Source: Ramlibacter monticola
Lineage (GTDB): Bacteria > Pseudomonadota > Gammaproteobacteria > Burkholderiales > Burkholderiaceae_C
Direction: 5' to 3'
DNA: 64,000 bases
NCBI RefSeq assembly: GCF_016722785.1
Contig: NZ_JAEQNE010000010.1
Span: forward strand, 62,001-126,000
Position numbers and translations under genes: made by a program
Part shown: piece after piece, positions 53,953 to 63,433 of the stretch
How the letters are laid out: every line of letters begins with the position of its first letter
Position numbering within the stretch: position 1 is the stretch's first letter
The notes under the pieces: generated by a model
Databases searched by the model: none
What the model was told of the DNA's origin: nothing
What the model saw: only the letters and a program-made list of their open reading frames with translations

Positions 53953-55440
53953 ATGAAGTCCTTGCGCATCCTGGCCGCAGCTGCCGCATTCATCTGCGTG
54001 GCCGCGCACGCCGTCGTTCCCCTGCCGAAGCTGAACGTGGACCGCACCCGGACCAGCGTGTCGGGGCTCTCCGCGGGCGGCTTCATGGCCAACCAGCTCG
54101 GGTGGGCGCATTCGTCCGTGTTCAAGGGGGTGGGCGTCTTCGCGGGCGGGCCCTACGCGTGCGCGGGACTGAACCACTACACGTCCTGCATGAACAACGC
54201 CGCGATCAGCGCCGGCCAACTGGGCGCCATGCAGAACGGCATCGACGGCTTCGCCGCGAACGCCACCATCGACGCGAAAGCGGGCGTCGCCGCGCAGCAG
54301 GTCTACCTGTTCGTCGGCAGCGCCGACACCACCGTGGGACCGAACCCGATGAACGCGCTGCAGGCCCAGTACGCGAACAACGGCGTCCCGGCCGCGAACC
54401 TGCAGTACGTGCAGCGCGCGGGCACCGCCCACGTGTTCCCGACCGACTTCGACGCCACCGGCAACAACGCCTGCAACGCGACGGCCTCGCCCTACGTCGC
54501 CAACTGCGGCTACGACGGGGCCAAGGCGGTGCTGTCGACGTTCTACGGCCCGCTGAATCCCCGCAACGACGCGCCCGCCGCTGGCAACTACCTCGAGTTC
54601 GACCAGCGCGCGTTCACCGCCAACGCGGGCATGTCGCCCACGGGCTGGGTCTACGTCCCGGCGGACTGCGCTGCCGGTGCGCAGTGCCGGGTGCACGTCG
54701 CGCTGCACGGCTGCAAGCAGAGCTACGCCGAGATCGGCGACCGCTTCCTGCGCAACACCGGCTACACGCGCTGGGCCGACACCAACGGCATCGTCGTGCT
54801 GTTCCCGCAGGCGCAGGCGGACAACACGCTGCGGCAGACCGCCGCCAGCGGCCTGCTGACCAACCCGAACGGCTGCTGGGACTGGGTGGGCTGGTACGGC
54901 GGCAACTTCGCGCAGAAGGCCGGCACGCAGGTCGCGGCGATCAAGGCGATGGTGGACCAGCTCTCCTCGGGGACGGGCACGGGCGGCGGCGGCGGCGCCT
55001 TGCCGGCGCCCACGGGCCTGGCCCTCTCGGGCGCGGGCAGCACCTCCATGACGCTCTCCTGGAACGCCGTCGCCGGCGCGGCGAGCTACAACGTCTTGCG
55101 CAACGGCAACAAGGCCAACGCGCTGGGCGTCACGGCGACCCGCTACACGGACACCGGCCTCAACCCCGGCACCACCTACGCGTGGACGGTGGCGGCGGTC
55201 GATGGCAACGGCGTGCAGGGGGCGCTGTCCGCGCCCGCGAACGGAACCACCACCGGGGCGGCCGCGACGTGCTACACCGCCACCAACTACAGCCATACCG
55301 TGGCGGGCCGGGCGTACGTGTTCGGCGGCTTCGCCTTCGCCAACGGATCCAACCAGAACATGGGCCTGTGGAACGTCTTCGTCGTCACCACGCTGAAGCA
55401 GACCGGCCCCAACGCCTACGTGATCGGCAGCTGTCCATGA
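53953..55440 (+). CDS. Secreted poly(3-hydroxybutyrate) depolymerase, type 2 catalytic domain
   Basis: 495 aa. Signal peptide MKSLRILAAAAAFICVAAHA. Catalytic order: lipase box GLSAG with Ser40, Asp125 (VGSADTT), His160 (GTAHVFP), and the oxyanion-hole His252 (VALHGCKQS) after the triad. This order, with the oxyanion site C-terminal to the lipase box, is that of type 2 extracellular depolymerases for denatured/amorphous PHB. A Gly/Ala linker (340-352) leads to a fibronectin III domain (about 352-435, TSMTLSWNAVAGAASYNVLR) and a C-terminal domain (from about 440, NYSHTVAGRAYVFGGFAFAN), probably polymer binding. ATG at 53953 after GGGAGA; the stop overlaps the next gene (ATGA). Confidence 0.88.
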   Translation: MKSLRILAAAAAFICVAAHAVVPLPKLNVDRTRTSVSGLSAGGFMANQLGWAHSSVFKGVGVFAGGPYACAGLNHYTSCMNNAAISAGQLGAMQNGIDGFAANATIDAKAGVAAQQVYLFVGSADTTVGPNPMNALQAQYANNGVPAANLQYVQRAGTAHVFPTDFDATGNNACNATASPYVANCGYDGAKAVLSTFYGPLNPRNDAPAAGNYLEFDQRAFTANAGMSPTGWVYVPADCAAGAQCRVHVALHGCKQSYAEIGDRFLRNTGYTRWADTNGIVVLFPQAQADNTLRQTAASGLLTNPNGCWDWVGWYGGNFAQKAGTQVAAIKAMVDQLSSGTGTGGGGGALPAPTGLALSGAGSTSMTLSWNAVAGAASYNVLRNGNKANALGVTATRYTDTGLNPGTTYAWTVAAVDGNGVQGALSAPANGTTTGAAATCYTATNYSHTVAGRAYVFGGFAFANGSNQNMGLWNVFVVTTLKQTGPNAYVIGSCP

Positions 55441-56270
55441 GCCAACTCGCCACCCGCGACCTCACCGTGCGGTTCGGCGGCCACGTCGCCGTCAACGGCG
55501 TCACCTGCACCTTCGAACCCGGCACGCTCACCGCGATCGTCGGGCCCAACGGGGCGGGCAAGACCACCTATTTCAACCTGATCTCGGGCCAGCTGAAGGC
55601 GAGCGCCGGCACCGTGACGCTCGGCGGGCGCGACCTGTCCCGGGCCTCGGCGTCGCAGCGCACGCGCGCCGGCCTCGGCCGCGCCTTCCAGCTCACCAAC
55701 CTGTTCCCGCGCCTCACGGTGCTGGAGAACGTGCGGCTGGCCGTGCAGGCCACCCGGGACGGCGCGCACCGCCGCGGACTGAACCTCTGGAGCGTCTGGA
55801 ACGACCACGCGGACCTGCTCGCGCGCGCCGATGCGATCCTCGCCGCGGTGGCGATGAAGGAGCGCGAGATGGAGCTGGTGTCCAACCTGCCGCACGGCGA
55901 CCAGCGCAAGCTGGAGGTGGCGCTGCTGATGGCGCTGGAGCCGCAGGTCTACATGTTCGACGAGCCGACCGCGGGCATGAACCACGCGGAAGCGCCGGTG
56001 ATCCTCGACCTGATCCGCCAGCTGAAGGCCGACCGGAGCCGGACGATCCTGCTGGTGGAGCACAAGATGGACGTCGTGCGCGAGCTGGCGGACCGGATCA
56101 TCGTGCTGCACAACGGGACGCTGGTCGCGGATGGCAAACCGGCGGAAGTGATCGCATCGCCGATCGTCCAGGAAGCTTACCTGGGGCTGTCGCCCCAGGA
56201 CGCTTCTGCGCAGCATGTGGCTCTCTCCCACCCCAACCCTGCCCCTCGAGGGGGAGGGCTTCCGTCATGA
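55437..56270 (+). CDS. HAAT-family ABC ATPase, LivG-like (polymer-degradation operon)
   Basis: 277 aa. Walker A GPNGAGKTTYF, GLGRAFQLTNLFPRLTVLEN, NLPHGDQRKLEVALLM in place of LSGG, Walker B VYMFDEPTAGM. ATGA overlap with the depolymerase. The last 15 residues (SHPNPAPRGGG) are encoded by a palindromic intergenic-type sequence (CCCCTCGAGGGG), so the natural end of the protein was probably earlier. Confidence 0.91.
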   Translation: MSQLATRDLTVRFGGHVAVNGVTCTFEPGTLTAIVGPNGAGKTTYFNLISGQLKASAGTVTLGGRDLSRASASQRTRAGLGRAFQLTNLFPRLTVLENVRLAVQATRDGAHRRGLNLWSVWNDHADLLARADAILAAVAMKEREMELVSNLPHGDQRKLEVALLMALEPQVYMFDEPTAGMNHAEAPVILDLIRQLKADRSRTILLVEHKMDVVRELADRIIVLHNGTLVADGKPAEVIASPIVQEAYLGLSPQDASAQHVALSHPNPAPRGGGLPS

Positions 56271-56992
56271 GCGAAAACCTGTTGACGCTCGCCGGCGTGC
56301 ATACCCACATCGGCGCCTACCACATCCTCCACGGCGTCGACCTCGCCGTGCCGCGTGGCCAGCTCACCATGCTCCTCGGGCGCAACGGCGCCGGCAAGAC
56401 CACCACGCTGCGGACCATCATGGGCCTGTGGCGCGCCTCGCAGGGCCGCATCGCCTTCGCCGGGCAGGACATCACCCAGGCCGCGACGCCGCGGATCGCG
56501 GGCCTCGGCATCGCCTACGTGCCCGAGAACATGGGCATCTTCGCCGACCTCACGGTGAAGGAGAACATGCTGCTGGCCGCCCGTGGCGCCCGCCACGCCA
56601 GGCAGATGGACGACCAGCGCCTGCAGTGGATCTTCTCGCTGTTCCCGGCGGTGGAGAAATTCTGGAACCACCCCGCCGGCAAGCTCTCGGGCGGGCAGAA
56701 GCAGATGCTGGCGGTGGCGCGCGCGATCGTCGAGCCGCGCGAGCTGCTGATCGTCGACGAGCCCAGCAAGGGACTGGCGCCGGCCATCATCAACAACATG
56801 ATCGAGGCCTTCGCCCGGCTGAAGGCCAGCGGCGTGACCATCCTGCTGGTCGAACAGAACATCAATTTCGCGAAACGCCTCGGCGACACCGTGGCCGTGA
56901 TGGACAACGGCGTCGTGGTGCACGCCGGCTCCATGCGGGCGCTGGCGGAGGACGAGGCACTGCAGCACGAGCTGCTGGGACTGGCCCTGTGA
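56267..56992 (+). CDS. HAAT-family ABC ATPase, LivF-like (polymer-degradation operon)
   Basis: 241 aa. Walker A GRNGAGKTTTL, LSGGQKQMLAVARAI, Walker B LLIVDEPSKGLAP, VLLVEQN-type loop (ILLVEQNINFA). ATGA overlap with the preceding gene and GTGA overlap with the next. Confidence 0.93.
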   Translation: MSENLLTLAGVHTHIGAYHILHGVDLAVPRGQLTMLLGRNGAGKTTTLRTIMGLWRASQGRIAFAGQDITQAATPRIAGLGIAYVPENMGIFADLTVKENMLLAARGARHARQMDDQRLQWIFSLFPAVEKFWNHPAGKLSGGQKQMLAVARAIVEPRELLIVDEPSKGLAPAIINNMIEAFARLKASGVTILLVEQNINFAKRLGDTVAVMDNGVVVHAGSMRALAEDEALQHELLGLAL

Positions 56993-57972
56993 GCAACCGG
57001 AAAGACTTCGACTGGAAACCGCTGGCCCTGGTGCCCGTGCTGGCGCTGCTGGTGTTCCCCTTCATCGGCTCGCCCTCGACCTGGCTCACGCTCACGGTCG
57101 CGGGGCTGGCCATGGGCATGATCGTCTTCATCATCGCCTCCGGCCTGACGCTGGTGTTCGGGCTGATGGACGTGCTGAACTTTGGCCACGGCGTGTTCAT
57201 CGCGCTGGGCGCCTTCGTCGCCACCAGCGTGCTCGGCGCCATGGGCGACTACACCAACTCCGCCAGCCTGTGGCAGAACATGCTGGCGGTGCTGCCGGCG
57301 ATGGGGGTCGCGATGCTGGTGGCCGGTGCGATCGGCCTCGCCTTCGAGCGCTTCATCGTGCGGCCGGTGTACGGCAACCACCTCAAGCAGATCCTGATCA
57401 CGATGGGCGGGATGATCATCGGCGAGGAACTGATCAAGGTGATCTGGGGCCCGCTGCAGATCCCGCTGCCCCTGCCTGAAGGCATGCGCGGCACCCTTCT
57501 GTTCGGCGACGCCGCGGTGGAGAAGTACCGCCTGATCGCCGTGGTGGTGGGCGCGATCGTCTTCGGCGTGCTGCTGTGGACGCTCACGCGCACAAAGATC
57601 GGCCTCCTGATCCGCGCCGGCGTGCAGGACCGCGAGATGGTCGAAGCGCTCGGCTATCGCATCCGCGTGCTGTTCGTGGGCGTGTTCATGGTGGGCAGCG
57701 CGCTGGCCGGCCTGGGTGGCGTGATGTGGGGCCTCTACCAGCAGAACGTCGTCCCGCAGATGGGGGCGCAGGTCAACGTCCTGATCTTCATCGTGCTGAT
57801 CATCGGCGGCCTCGGCTCCACCACGGGGGCGCTGGTGGGCGCGCTGCTGGTGGGCCTGATGGCCAACTACACCGGCTTCCTCGTGCCCAAGGCGGCGCTG
57901 TTCTCCAACATCCTGCTGATGATGGCCATTCTTCTTTGGCGGCCGCAGGGCGTCTACGCCCTGAGCAAGTAA
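56989..57972 (+). CDS. HAAT-family ABC permease, LivH-like (polymer-degradation operon)
   Basis: 327 aa, GTG start overlapping the ATPase stop. IIASGLTLVFGLMDVLNFGH, GHGVFIALGAFVATSV and LIIGGLGSTTGALVGALLVG are LivH blocks. It is longer at the N terminus than the LivH at 48801-49661 and clearly not a recent copy of it. Confidence 0.92.
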   Translation: MSNRKDFDWKPLALVPVLALLVFPFIGSPSTWLTLTVAGLAMGMIVFIIASGLTLVFGLMDVLNFGHGVFIALGAFVATSVLGAMGDYTNSASLWQNMLAVLPAMGVAMLVAGAIGLAFERFIVRPVYGNHLKQILITMGGMIIGEELIKVIWGPLQIPLPLPEGMRGTLLFGDAAVEKYRLIAVVVGAIVFGVLLWTLTRTKIGLLIRAGVQDREMVEALGYRIRVLFVGVFMVGSALAGLGGVMWGLYQQNVVPQMGAQVNVLIFIVLIIGGLGSTTGALVGALLVGLMANYTGFLVPKAALFSNILLMMAILLWRPQGVYALSK

Positions 57973-57978
57973 ACCGCG

Positions 57979-59133
57979 ATGCTGAACCGCCTTCTCTCCA
58001 ACGACTTCCCGCGCAGCCGCCTGCTGGGCGCGATCCTGGTCCTGCTGTTCCTGGCGCTGGCGTTCCAGCCCTTCCTGATCCCCGGCATCAAGGCGCTCAA
58101 CGTCGCGGCCAAGGTGCTGGTGTTCATCGTGCTGGTGGCGAGCTTCGACCTGCTGCTCGGGTACACCGGCATCGTGAGCTTCGCCCACACGATGTTCTTC
58201 GGCATCGGCGCCTACGGCGTGGCGATCGCCTCGTCCCGCATGGGGGCGGGCTGGGGCGCCATCGCGCTGGGGACGCTGGTCGCGCTGGCGCTGTCCTTCG
58301 TGCTGGCGCTCGCGATCGGCCTGTTCTCCCTGCGGGTGCGCGCGATCTTCTTCTCGATGATCACCCTGGCCTTCGCCGCCGCCTTCCAGACCCTCGCCTC
58401 GCAGCTGTCCGACTTCACCGGCGGCGAGGACGGCCTGACCTTCAGGATGCCGGAGGTGCTGTCGCCGGGCTTCACGCTGTCGGAGACGCCCTTCCTGGGC
58501 CTCGTGATCGACGGCCGCATCCTTTGCTACTACCTGCTGTTCGCCACGAGCACGGTGCTGTTCCTCGCGCTGCTGCGCATCGTCAACTCGCCCTTCGGCC
58601 GCGTGCTGCAGGCGATCCGCGAGAACGAGTTCCGCGCCGAGGCGATCGGCTACCGCGTGGTGGTCTACCGCACGATCTCCAGCATCCTGTCGGCGCTGTT
58701 CGCCACCCTGGCCGGCGCCATGCTGGCGATCTGGCTGCGCTACAACGGGCCGGACACCACGCTGTCCTTCGAGATCATGCTGGACGTGCTGCTGATCGTG
58801 GTGATCGGCGGCATGGGCACGATCTACGGCGCGGCGATCGGCTCCGGCCTGTTCCTGGTGGCCCAGAGCTACCTGCAGGACCTGCTGCGGCTCGCCAGCG
58901 GCGCCGTCGCCGGCCTGCCGTGGCTGGCGGCGCTGCTCTCGCCGGACCGCTGGCTGCTGTGGCTCGGCCTGCTGTTCGTGCTGTCCGTCTACTACTTTCC
59001 CACCGGCGTAGTGGGGCGGCTGCGGGCCCTGCGCGCCTCCGCCGCGATCCGGGCTCCTTTTCCCCCCGCGGCCCCTGCGGCCGCATCCCCCCCCACCAAG
59101 AGCATGCAAGGAGACTATGTTGAGAACAACTGA
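57979..59133 (+). CDS. HAAT-family ABC permease, LivM-like (polymer-degradation operon)
   Basis: 384 aa. SFDLLLGYTGIVSFAHTMFF, AIRENEFRAEAIGYRV, IVVIGGMGTIYGAAIGSGLF are LivM blocks. The last 30 residues (APFPPAAPAAASPPTK and on) are low-complexity and encoded by C-rich palindromic sequence, so they may be a read-through of a former intergenic region. The 3' end overlaps the next gene by 17 bp. Confidence 0.91.
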   Translation: MLNRLLSNDFPRSRLLGAILVLLFLALAFQPFLIPGIKALNVAAKVLVFIVLVASFDLLLGYTGIVSFAHTMFFGIGAYGVAIASSRMGAGWGAIALGTLVALALSFVLALAIGLFSLRVRAIFFSMITLAFAAAFQTLASQLSDFTGGEDGLTFRMPEVLSPGFTLSETPFLGLVIDGRILCYYLLFATSTVLFLALLRIVNSPFGRVLQAIRENEFRAEAIGYRVVVYRTISSILSALFATLAGAMLAIWLRYNGPDTTLSFEIMLDVLLIVVIGGMGTIYGAAIGSGLFLVAQSYLQDLLRLASGAVAGLPWLAALLSPDRWLLWLGLLFVLSVYYFPTGVVGRLRALRASAAIRAPFPPAAPAAASPPTKSMQGDYVENN

Positions 59134-61375
59134 TCCTGCGCCCCTGCGCCGCCTCGTCCCGCTGTGCGCCGTCGCTGCCGCCGTCCTGGCCGCATGCGGG
59201 GGCGGCTCCCCGTCGGCCGATGAAGGCGGCGCGGCCACGCTCCTGAGTTCCTCGTCCCCCGGCAAGTCCACTCTCTTCGTCCAGGTGCCCGGCGAAGGCC
59301 GGCCGCTGGAGGTGACGCAGCACAGCGTCACCGCGTACCCGGCCACGGCCGCCGGCAGCGGCGCGACGGCCGCCACGCAGGACCTGCTCACCGGGGGCAT
59401 CGGCAAGACCGGGCTCGGTGCCCCCTTGCCACCGGCCTATGCGGATGCCGCCAATCCCACGGCGGCCGAACTGCGGCGCAATGCGCTGTACTCCAACTAC
59501 CGCGGCATCCTCGATCCTTCCGCGGCCGGCGGCTACGGCAAGTTCTACGGGCCCAATGTCAAGACGGACGGCACGGTGACGACGGACGAGGGACTGATCC
59601 CCGGCACCGAATACGTCGCCTCGCTGGACGACGGCAGCGGCCGCAAGCGCGTGGTGATGGCGGTGCAGATCCCGGACAGCTTCGACACGGAACGGCCCTG
59701 CCTGGTGCTCGGGCCGTCTTCGGGTTCGCGCGGCGTCTACGGCGCGATCGGCACGGCGGGCGAGTGGGGACTCAAGCACGGCTGCGCCGTGGCGCTCACG
59801 GACGCGGGCAAAGGCATCGGCCTGCACGACCTGCAGAACGACACGGTGACCAAGGTGGATGGCACGCGCGCCACGCGCGCAGCGGCGGGCGCGCTGGCCC
59901 AGTTCGCCGCGAACGTAGGCGATGCCGCGCTGGCCGCCTTCAACGCGGCACTGCCGAACCGCTTCGCGCTGAAGCACGCGCATTCGCAGCAGAACCCGGA
60001 GAAGGACTGGGGCAAGGACACGCTGGCGGCGGCGCAGTACGCCTTCGTCGCGCTGGAGGACCACTTCGGCCGGCGCGGCACCCGCATGCACTTCGACAAG
60101 TCGAACACGCTGGTGATCGCCGGCTCGGCGTCCAACGGCGGCGCTGCGGTGCTGCGGGCGGCGGAACTCGATCGCAGCGGCATCATCGACGGCGTGGTCG
60201 CCTCCGAGCCGGTGACCGAGATCGCGGGCGCGAACGGATTCGGCATCACCGTGGGCGGCGTGCCGGCGAGCGGCTTCAAGACGCTGGCCGACTACGTGAC
60301 CTACGGCAACCTGCTGCAGCCCTGCGCCGCGCAGGCGCCGGAGGCGGCGATGGCCGAACTCTCGGTGTTCAACTTCATGACCATCGCGGGCATGAACGGA
60401 CGCGCGCAGGCGCGCTGCGCCGGCCTCGCCGCCAAGGGGCTGGTGAGCGGCGCGACGCTGCAGGCGCAGGCCTCCGATGCGCTGGCGAAGCTGCGTGCCT
60501 ACGGCTGGACGGCGGAGCACGAGCGCATGCACAACGCCCATTGGGGCCTGGGCAACGGTCCGATCCTGTCGGCGATGTACCCGCTGGCCTACGGCCGCTT
60601 CTCCGTGCTCGACCAGGTCTGCGGCACCAGCTTCGCCGCGGTCAATCCGCTGACGGGCGACCCGATCCCCGCGCCGGGCCTGGCGATCACCTTCGCGACG
60701 GCCAACGGCACGGCCAACGGCACCCCGGCCACGCCCGTCTACGACCGCTCCCCCGGCGGGTCCAAGGCGTGGCAGTTCGCGGGATCCGCATCCACGGGCG
60801 TGCTGGACTTCGGCCTGGACACCGCGCTGTGCCAGCGCGCCCTGGTCACCGGAACGGACCCGGTCACGGGGGCGCCGCTCACGGCCGCCAGCACGCCGAC
60901 GCTGGCGCAAAGCCGGGCCGTGCAGGCCGGCATCGCCGAAGTGCTGGTGGACGGCGACCTGCGCGGGACGCCGACGCTGGTCGTCGCCGGCCGCAGCGAT
61001 GCGCTGGTGCCGGTGGACAACAATGCGCGCGCCTACACCGCGCTGAACCGGGCGAGCGAAGGGCGCAAGAGCCAGCTGCACTACGTGGAGGTCACGAACG
61101 CGCAGCACTTCGACACCTTCATCCCCCTGTCCGGCTTCGACACGCGCTTCGTGCCGCTGCACGTCTACTTCAACGAAGCGATGGACAGGATGTACGCGCA
61201 CCTGCGAAATGGCGCCGCGCTGCCGCCGAGCCAGGTGGTGCGCACCACACCGCGCGGCGGAGTGCCGGGAGCCGCCCCCGCGCTGACGGCCGCCAACGTG
61301 CCGCCGATCAGCGACAGCCCGGCGGCCGGCGACCGGATCGGCTTCAGCGGGACGACGTTGACGGTGCCGCAATAG
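59117..61375 (+). CDS. D-(-)-3-hydroxybutyrate oligomer hydrolase, lipoprotein
   Basis: 752 aa. Cleaves water-soluble 3HB oligomers from PHB depolymerase to monomer. Lipobox VLAACGGG with Cys27 as lipidation site, so it should be outer-membrane or periplasmic. Family blocks: YADAANPTAAELRRNALYSN, RGILDPSAAGGYGKFYGPNV, LGPSSGSRGVYGAIGTAGEW, and the nucleophile motif GSASNGGAAVLRA (Ser near residue 338). AGGAG precedes the ATG closely, within the livM-like 3' end. Typical family length is about 700 aa. With the depolymerase in the same operon, the assignment is strong. Confidence 0.9.
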   Translation: MLRTTDPAPLRRLVPLCAVAAAVLAACGGGSPSADEGGAATLLSSSSPGKSTLFVQVPGEGRPLEVTQHSVTAYPATAAGSGATAATQDLLTGGIGKTGLGAPLPPAYADAANPTAAELRRNALYSNYRGILDPSAAGGYGKFYGPNVKTDGTVTTDEGLIPGTEYVASLDDGSGRKRVVMAVQIPDSFDTERPCLVLGPSSGSRGVYGAIGTAGEWGLKHGCAVALTDAGKGIGLHDLQNDTVTKVDGTRATRAAAGALAQFAANVGDAALAAFNAALPNRFALKHAHSQQNPEKDWGKDTLAAAQYAFVALEDHFGRRGTRMHFDKSNTLVIAGSASNGGAAVLRAAELDRSGIIDGVVASEPVTEIAGANGFGITVGGVPASGFKTLADYVTYGNLLQPCAAQAPEAAMAELSVFNFMTIAGMNGRAQARCAGLAAKGLVSGATLQAQASDALAKLRAYGWTAEHERMHNAHWGLGNGPILSAMYPLAYGRFSVLDQVCGTSFAAVNPLTGDPIPAPGLAITFATANGTANGTPATPVYDRSPGGSKAWQFAGSASTGVLDFGLDTALCQRALVTGTDPVTGAPLTAASTPTLAQSRAVQAGIAEVLVDGDLRGTPTLVVAGRSDALVPVDNNARAYTALNRASEGRKSQLHYVEVTNAQHFDTFIPLSGFDTRFVPLHVYFNEAMDRMYAHLRNGAALPPSQVVRTTPRGGVPGAAPALTAANVPPISDSPAAGDRIGFSGTTLTVPQ

Positions 61376-61412
61376 GGAGGGGAGCGGGGCGCCCGCCCCG
61401 GAGGACGACAGC

Positions 61413-62309
61413 ATGCAATTCACTTCGAACTACGCCACCTGTGCGGGGCGCGAGATCCACTTCACCGAGTGGGGCGCCCGGCACCGGCCCACCGTGATCG
61501 CGTGGCACGGCCTCGCGCGCACGGGGCGGGACATGGACGAACTGGCCCAGTCGCTGTGCGACCGCTTCCGGGTGATCTGCCCGGACACGCTGGGGCGCGG
61601 CTACAGCCAGTGGAGCCCGGATCCCGGCCGGGAGTACTGCCTGGCGTTCTACGCCCGGCTGGCGGCGGAACTGTTCGAGCGGCTGGGGATTGCGCGGGCG
61701 CACTGGGTGGGCACTTCGATGGGCGGCGCGATCGGCACCGTGTGCGCGGGCGGCATCGCGCAGCCGGAACTCGCGCCGCGCATCCAGAGCCTGGTCCTCA
61801 ACGACAACGCGCCGCGGCTCGCGGCCTCCGCGATCGAGCGCATCCGGTCCTATGCGGGCGACCCGCCGGCCTTCCGGACCATGGCGGAACTGGGGGCCTT
61901 CTTCCGCGACGTCTACCGGCCCTATGGCTGGCTCAGCGACGCGCAGTGGCGGCGGCTGACGGAAACGTCCACGCGGCGCCTGCCCGACGGCCGCGTGACG
62001 CCGCACTACGACCCGGCGATGGCGCGCCAGTTCGTCGACCACCCGCGCGACTACGAACTGTGGGAGCACTACGACCGCATCCGCATCCCCGTGTTGCTGC
62101 TGCGCGGCGCCGAATCGGACCTCGTGCTGCCCGACGCCGCGGCGGAGATGCTGGCCCGCGGCCCCGGCGCGCTGGGGCTCGCGCGCGTGGTGGAAGTGCC
62201 CGGCTGCGGGCATGCCCCGGCGCTCAACGTGCCGGAGCAGCTGGGCGTGGTGCGGACCTTCCTCGAGCAGGCGGAGGCGGCGCTGCCGGCGCCGGTCGCA
62301 ACGGGGTGA
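61413..62309 (+). CDS. Alpha/beta hydrolase
   Basis: 298 aa. Nucleophile elbow WVGTSMGGAIG (Ser at about residue 103), oxyanion motif AWHGLARTGRD, acidic and His residues in LLLRGAESDLVLP and VPGCGHAPALN. No signal peptide, so cytoplasmic. It is 37 bp after the oligomer hydrolase and probably ends the operon; it could be a 3HB-dimer esterase. Similar proteins are often misnamed; the substrate is unknown. Confidence 0.8.
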   Translation: MQFTSNYATCAGREIHFTEWGARHRPTVIAWHGLARTGRDMDELAQSLCDRFRVICPDTLGRGYSQWSPDPGREYCLAFYARLAAELFERLGIARAHWVGTSMGGAIGTVCAGGIAQPELAPRIQSLVLNDNAPRLAASAIERIRSYAGDPPAFRTMAELGAFFRDVYRPYGWLSDAQWRRLTETSTRRLPDGRVTPHYDPAMARQFVDHPRDYELWEHYDRIRIPVLLLRGAESDLVLPDAAAEMLARGPGALGLARVVEVPGCGHAPALNVPEQLGVVRTFLEQAEAALPAPVATG

Positions 62310-62312
62310 GCG

Positions 62313-63416
62313 CTACGCGGAAGCGCCCAGCTTGCGCGCGCGCTCCTTCTGCGCCGCGAGGTCCCGCGGGTCCGGAGCCGCCTGCGTCGGCCAGCCGGCC
62401 AGGTGCTGCAGCGTGATGTTGCCCAGCGCGGCGATCCAGTCCGTCTCGTCGTTGAGGCAGGGGATGTAGCGGTACTCCTTGCCGCCGTTGGCGAGGAAGG
62501 CATCGCGCACCTCCATCCCGATCTCCTCCAGCGTCTCCAGGCAGTCGGCGACGAAGCCGGGGCAGACCACGTCGAGGCGCTTCACGCCCTTGCGCGCGAG
62601 TGCTTCCACGGTCGGCTGCGTATAGGGCTCCAGCCACTTCGCCTTGCCGAAGCGCGACTGGAAGCTGAGCGTGTACTGTTCCGGCGCGAGCCGCAGCCAC
62701 TCGGCCAGCAGGCGCGCCGTCTTGCGGCACTCGCAGTGGTACGGGTCGCCCAGGTGCAGCGTCCGCTCCGGCACGCCGTGGAAACTCATGACCAGATGCT
62801 CGGGCCGGCCGTTCTCGCTCCAGTGGCGCTCGATGCGGCGGGCCAGGGCCTGCACGTAGCCGCGGTCGTCGTGGTAGCGGTTCACGAAGCGCAGTTCCGG
62901 GATGCTGCGGCGCGTGCGCGTCCAGGCCGTCACGGCGTCGATCACGCTGGCCGTGGTAGTGCCGGAGTACTGCGGGTAGGCGGTGAGGACCAGGATGCGG
63001 TCGGCGCCGGTGTCGGCGAGGGCGTCGAGTTCACCGGCGATGGAGGGACTGCCGTAGCGCATCGCATGGGCGACGCGCACGCGGTGCCCTTGCTCGCCGA
63101 GCCAGCCTTGCAGGCGCCTGGCCTGGCGCTCGGTCCAGGTCTTGAGCGGCGAGCCCTCGGGGGTCCAGATGGTCTGGTACTTGAGGGCCGATTGGCGCGA
63201 GCGCAGCGGGAGGACGAGGCCGTACAGGATCGGCAGCCAGGCGGCGCGCGGGATTTCCACCACCCGGGGGTCGGCCAGGAATTCGGCGAGGTAACGGCGC
63301 ACCGCCGGCGCGGTGGGCGCGTCGGGCGTGCCCAGGTTGCACAGGAGGACGGCGGTGAAGGGGGCCTGTCCGTGCTGGTGGCCGGGCGCGGACGAGGGAC
63401 GGGAAGTCGGGGGCAT
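62313..63416 (-). CDS. hemH: Ferrochelatase
   Basis: 367 aa, inserts Fe2+ into protoporphyrin IX. AVLLCNLGTPDAPTAPAVRR, LTAYPQYSGTTTASVIDAV, MSFHGVPERTLHLGDPYHCE, YTLSFQSRFGKAKWLEPYT. Ends 4 bp from the convergent hydrolase stop. The ATG lies 17 bp from the divergent HAD gene, so its promoter must overlap that gene or be very short. Confidence 0.96.
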   Translation of the reverse strand: MPPTSRPSSAPGHQHGQAPFTAVLLCNLGTPDAPTAPAVRRYLAEFLADPRVVEIPRAAWLPILYGLVLPLRSRQSALKYQTIWTPEGSPLKTWTERQARRLQGWLGEQGHRVRVAHAMRYGSPSIAGELDALADTGADRILVLTAYPQYSGTTTASVIDAVTAWTRTRRSIPELRFVNRYHDDRGYVQALARRIERHWSENGRPEHLVMSFHGVPERTLHLGDPYHCECRKTARLLAEWLRLAPEQYTLSFQSRFGKAKWLEPYTQPTVEALARKGVKRLDVVCPGFVADCLETLEEIGMEVRDAFLANGGKEYRYIPCLNDETDWIAALGNITLQHLAGWPTQAAPDPRDLAAQKERARKLGASA

Positions 63417-63433
63417 GCGGTATTCTCGCCGGC

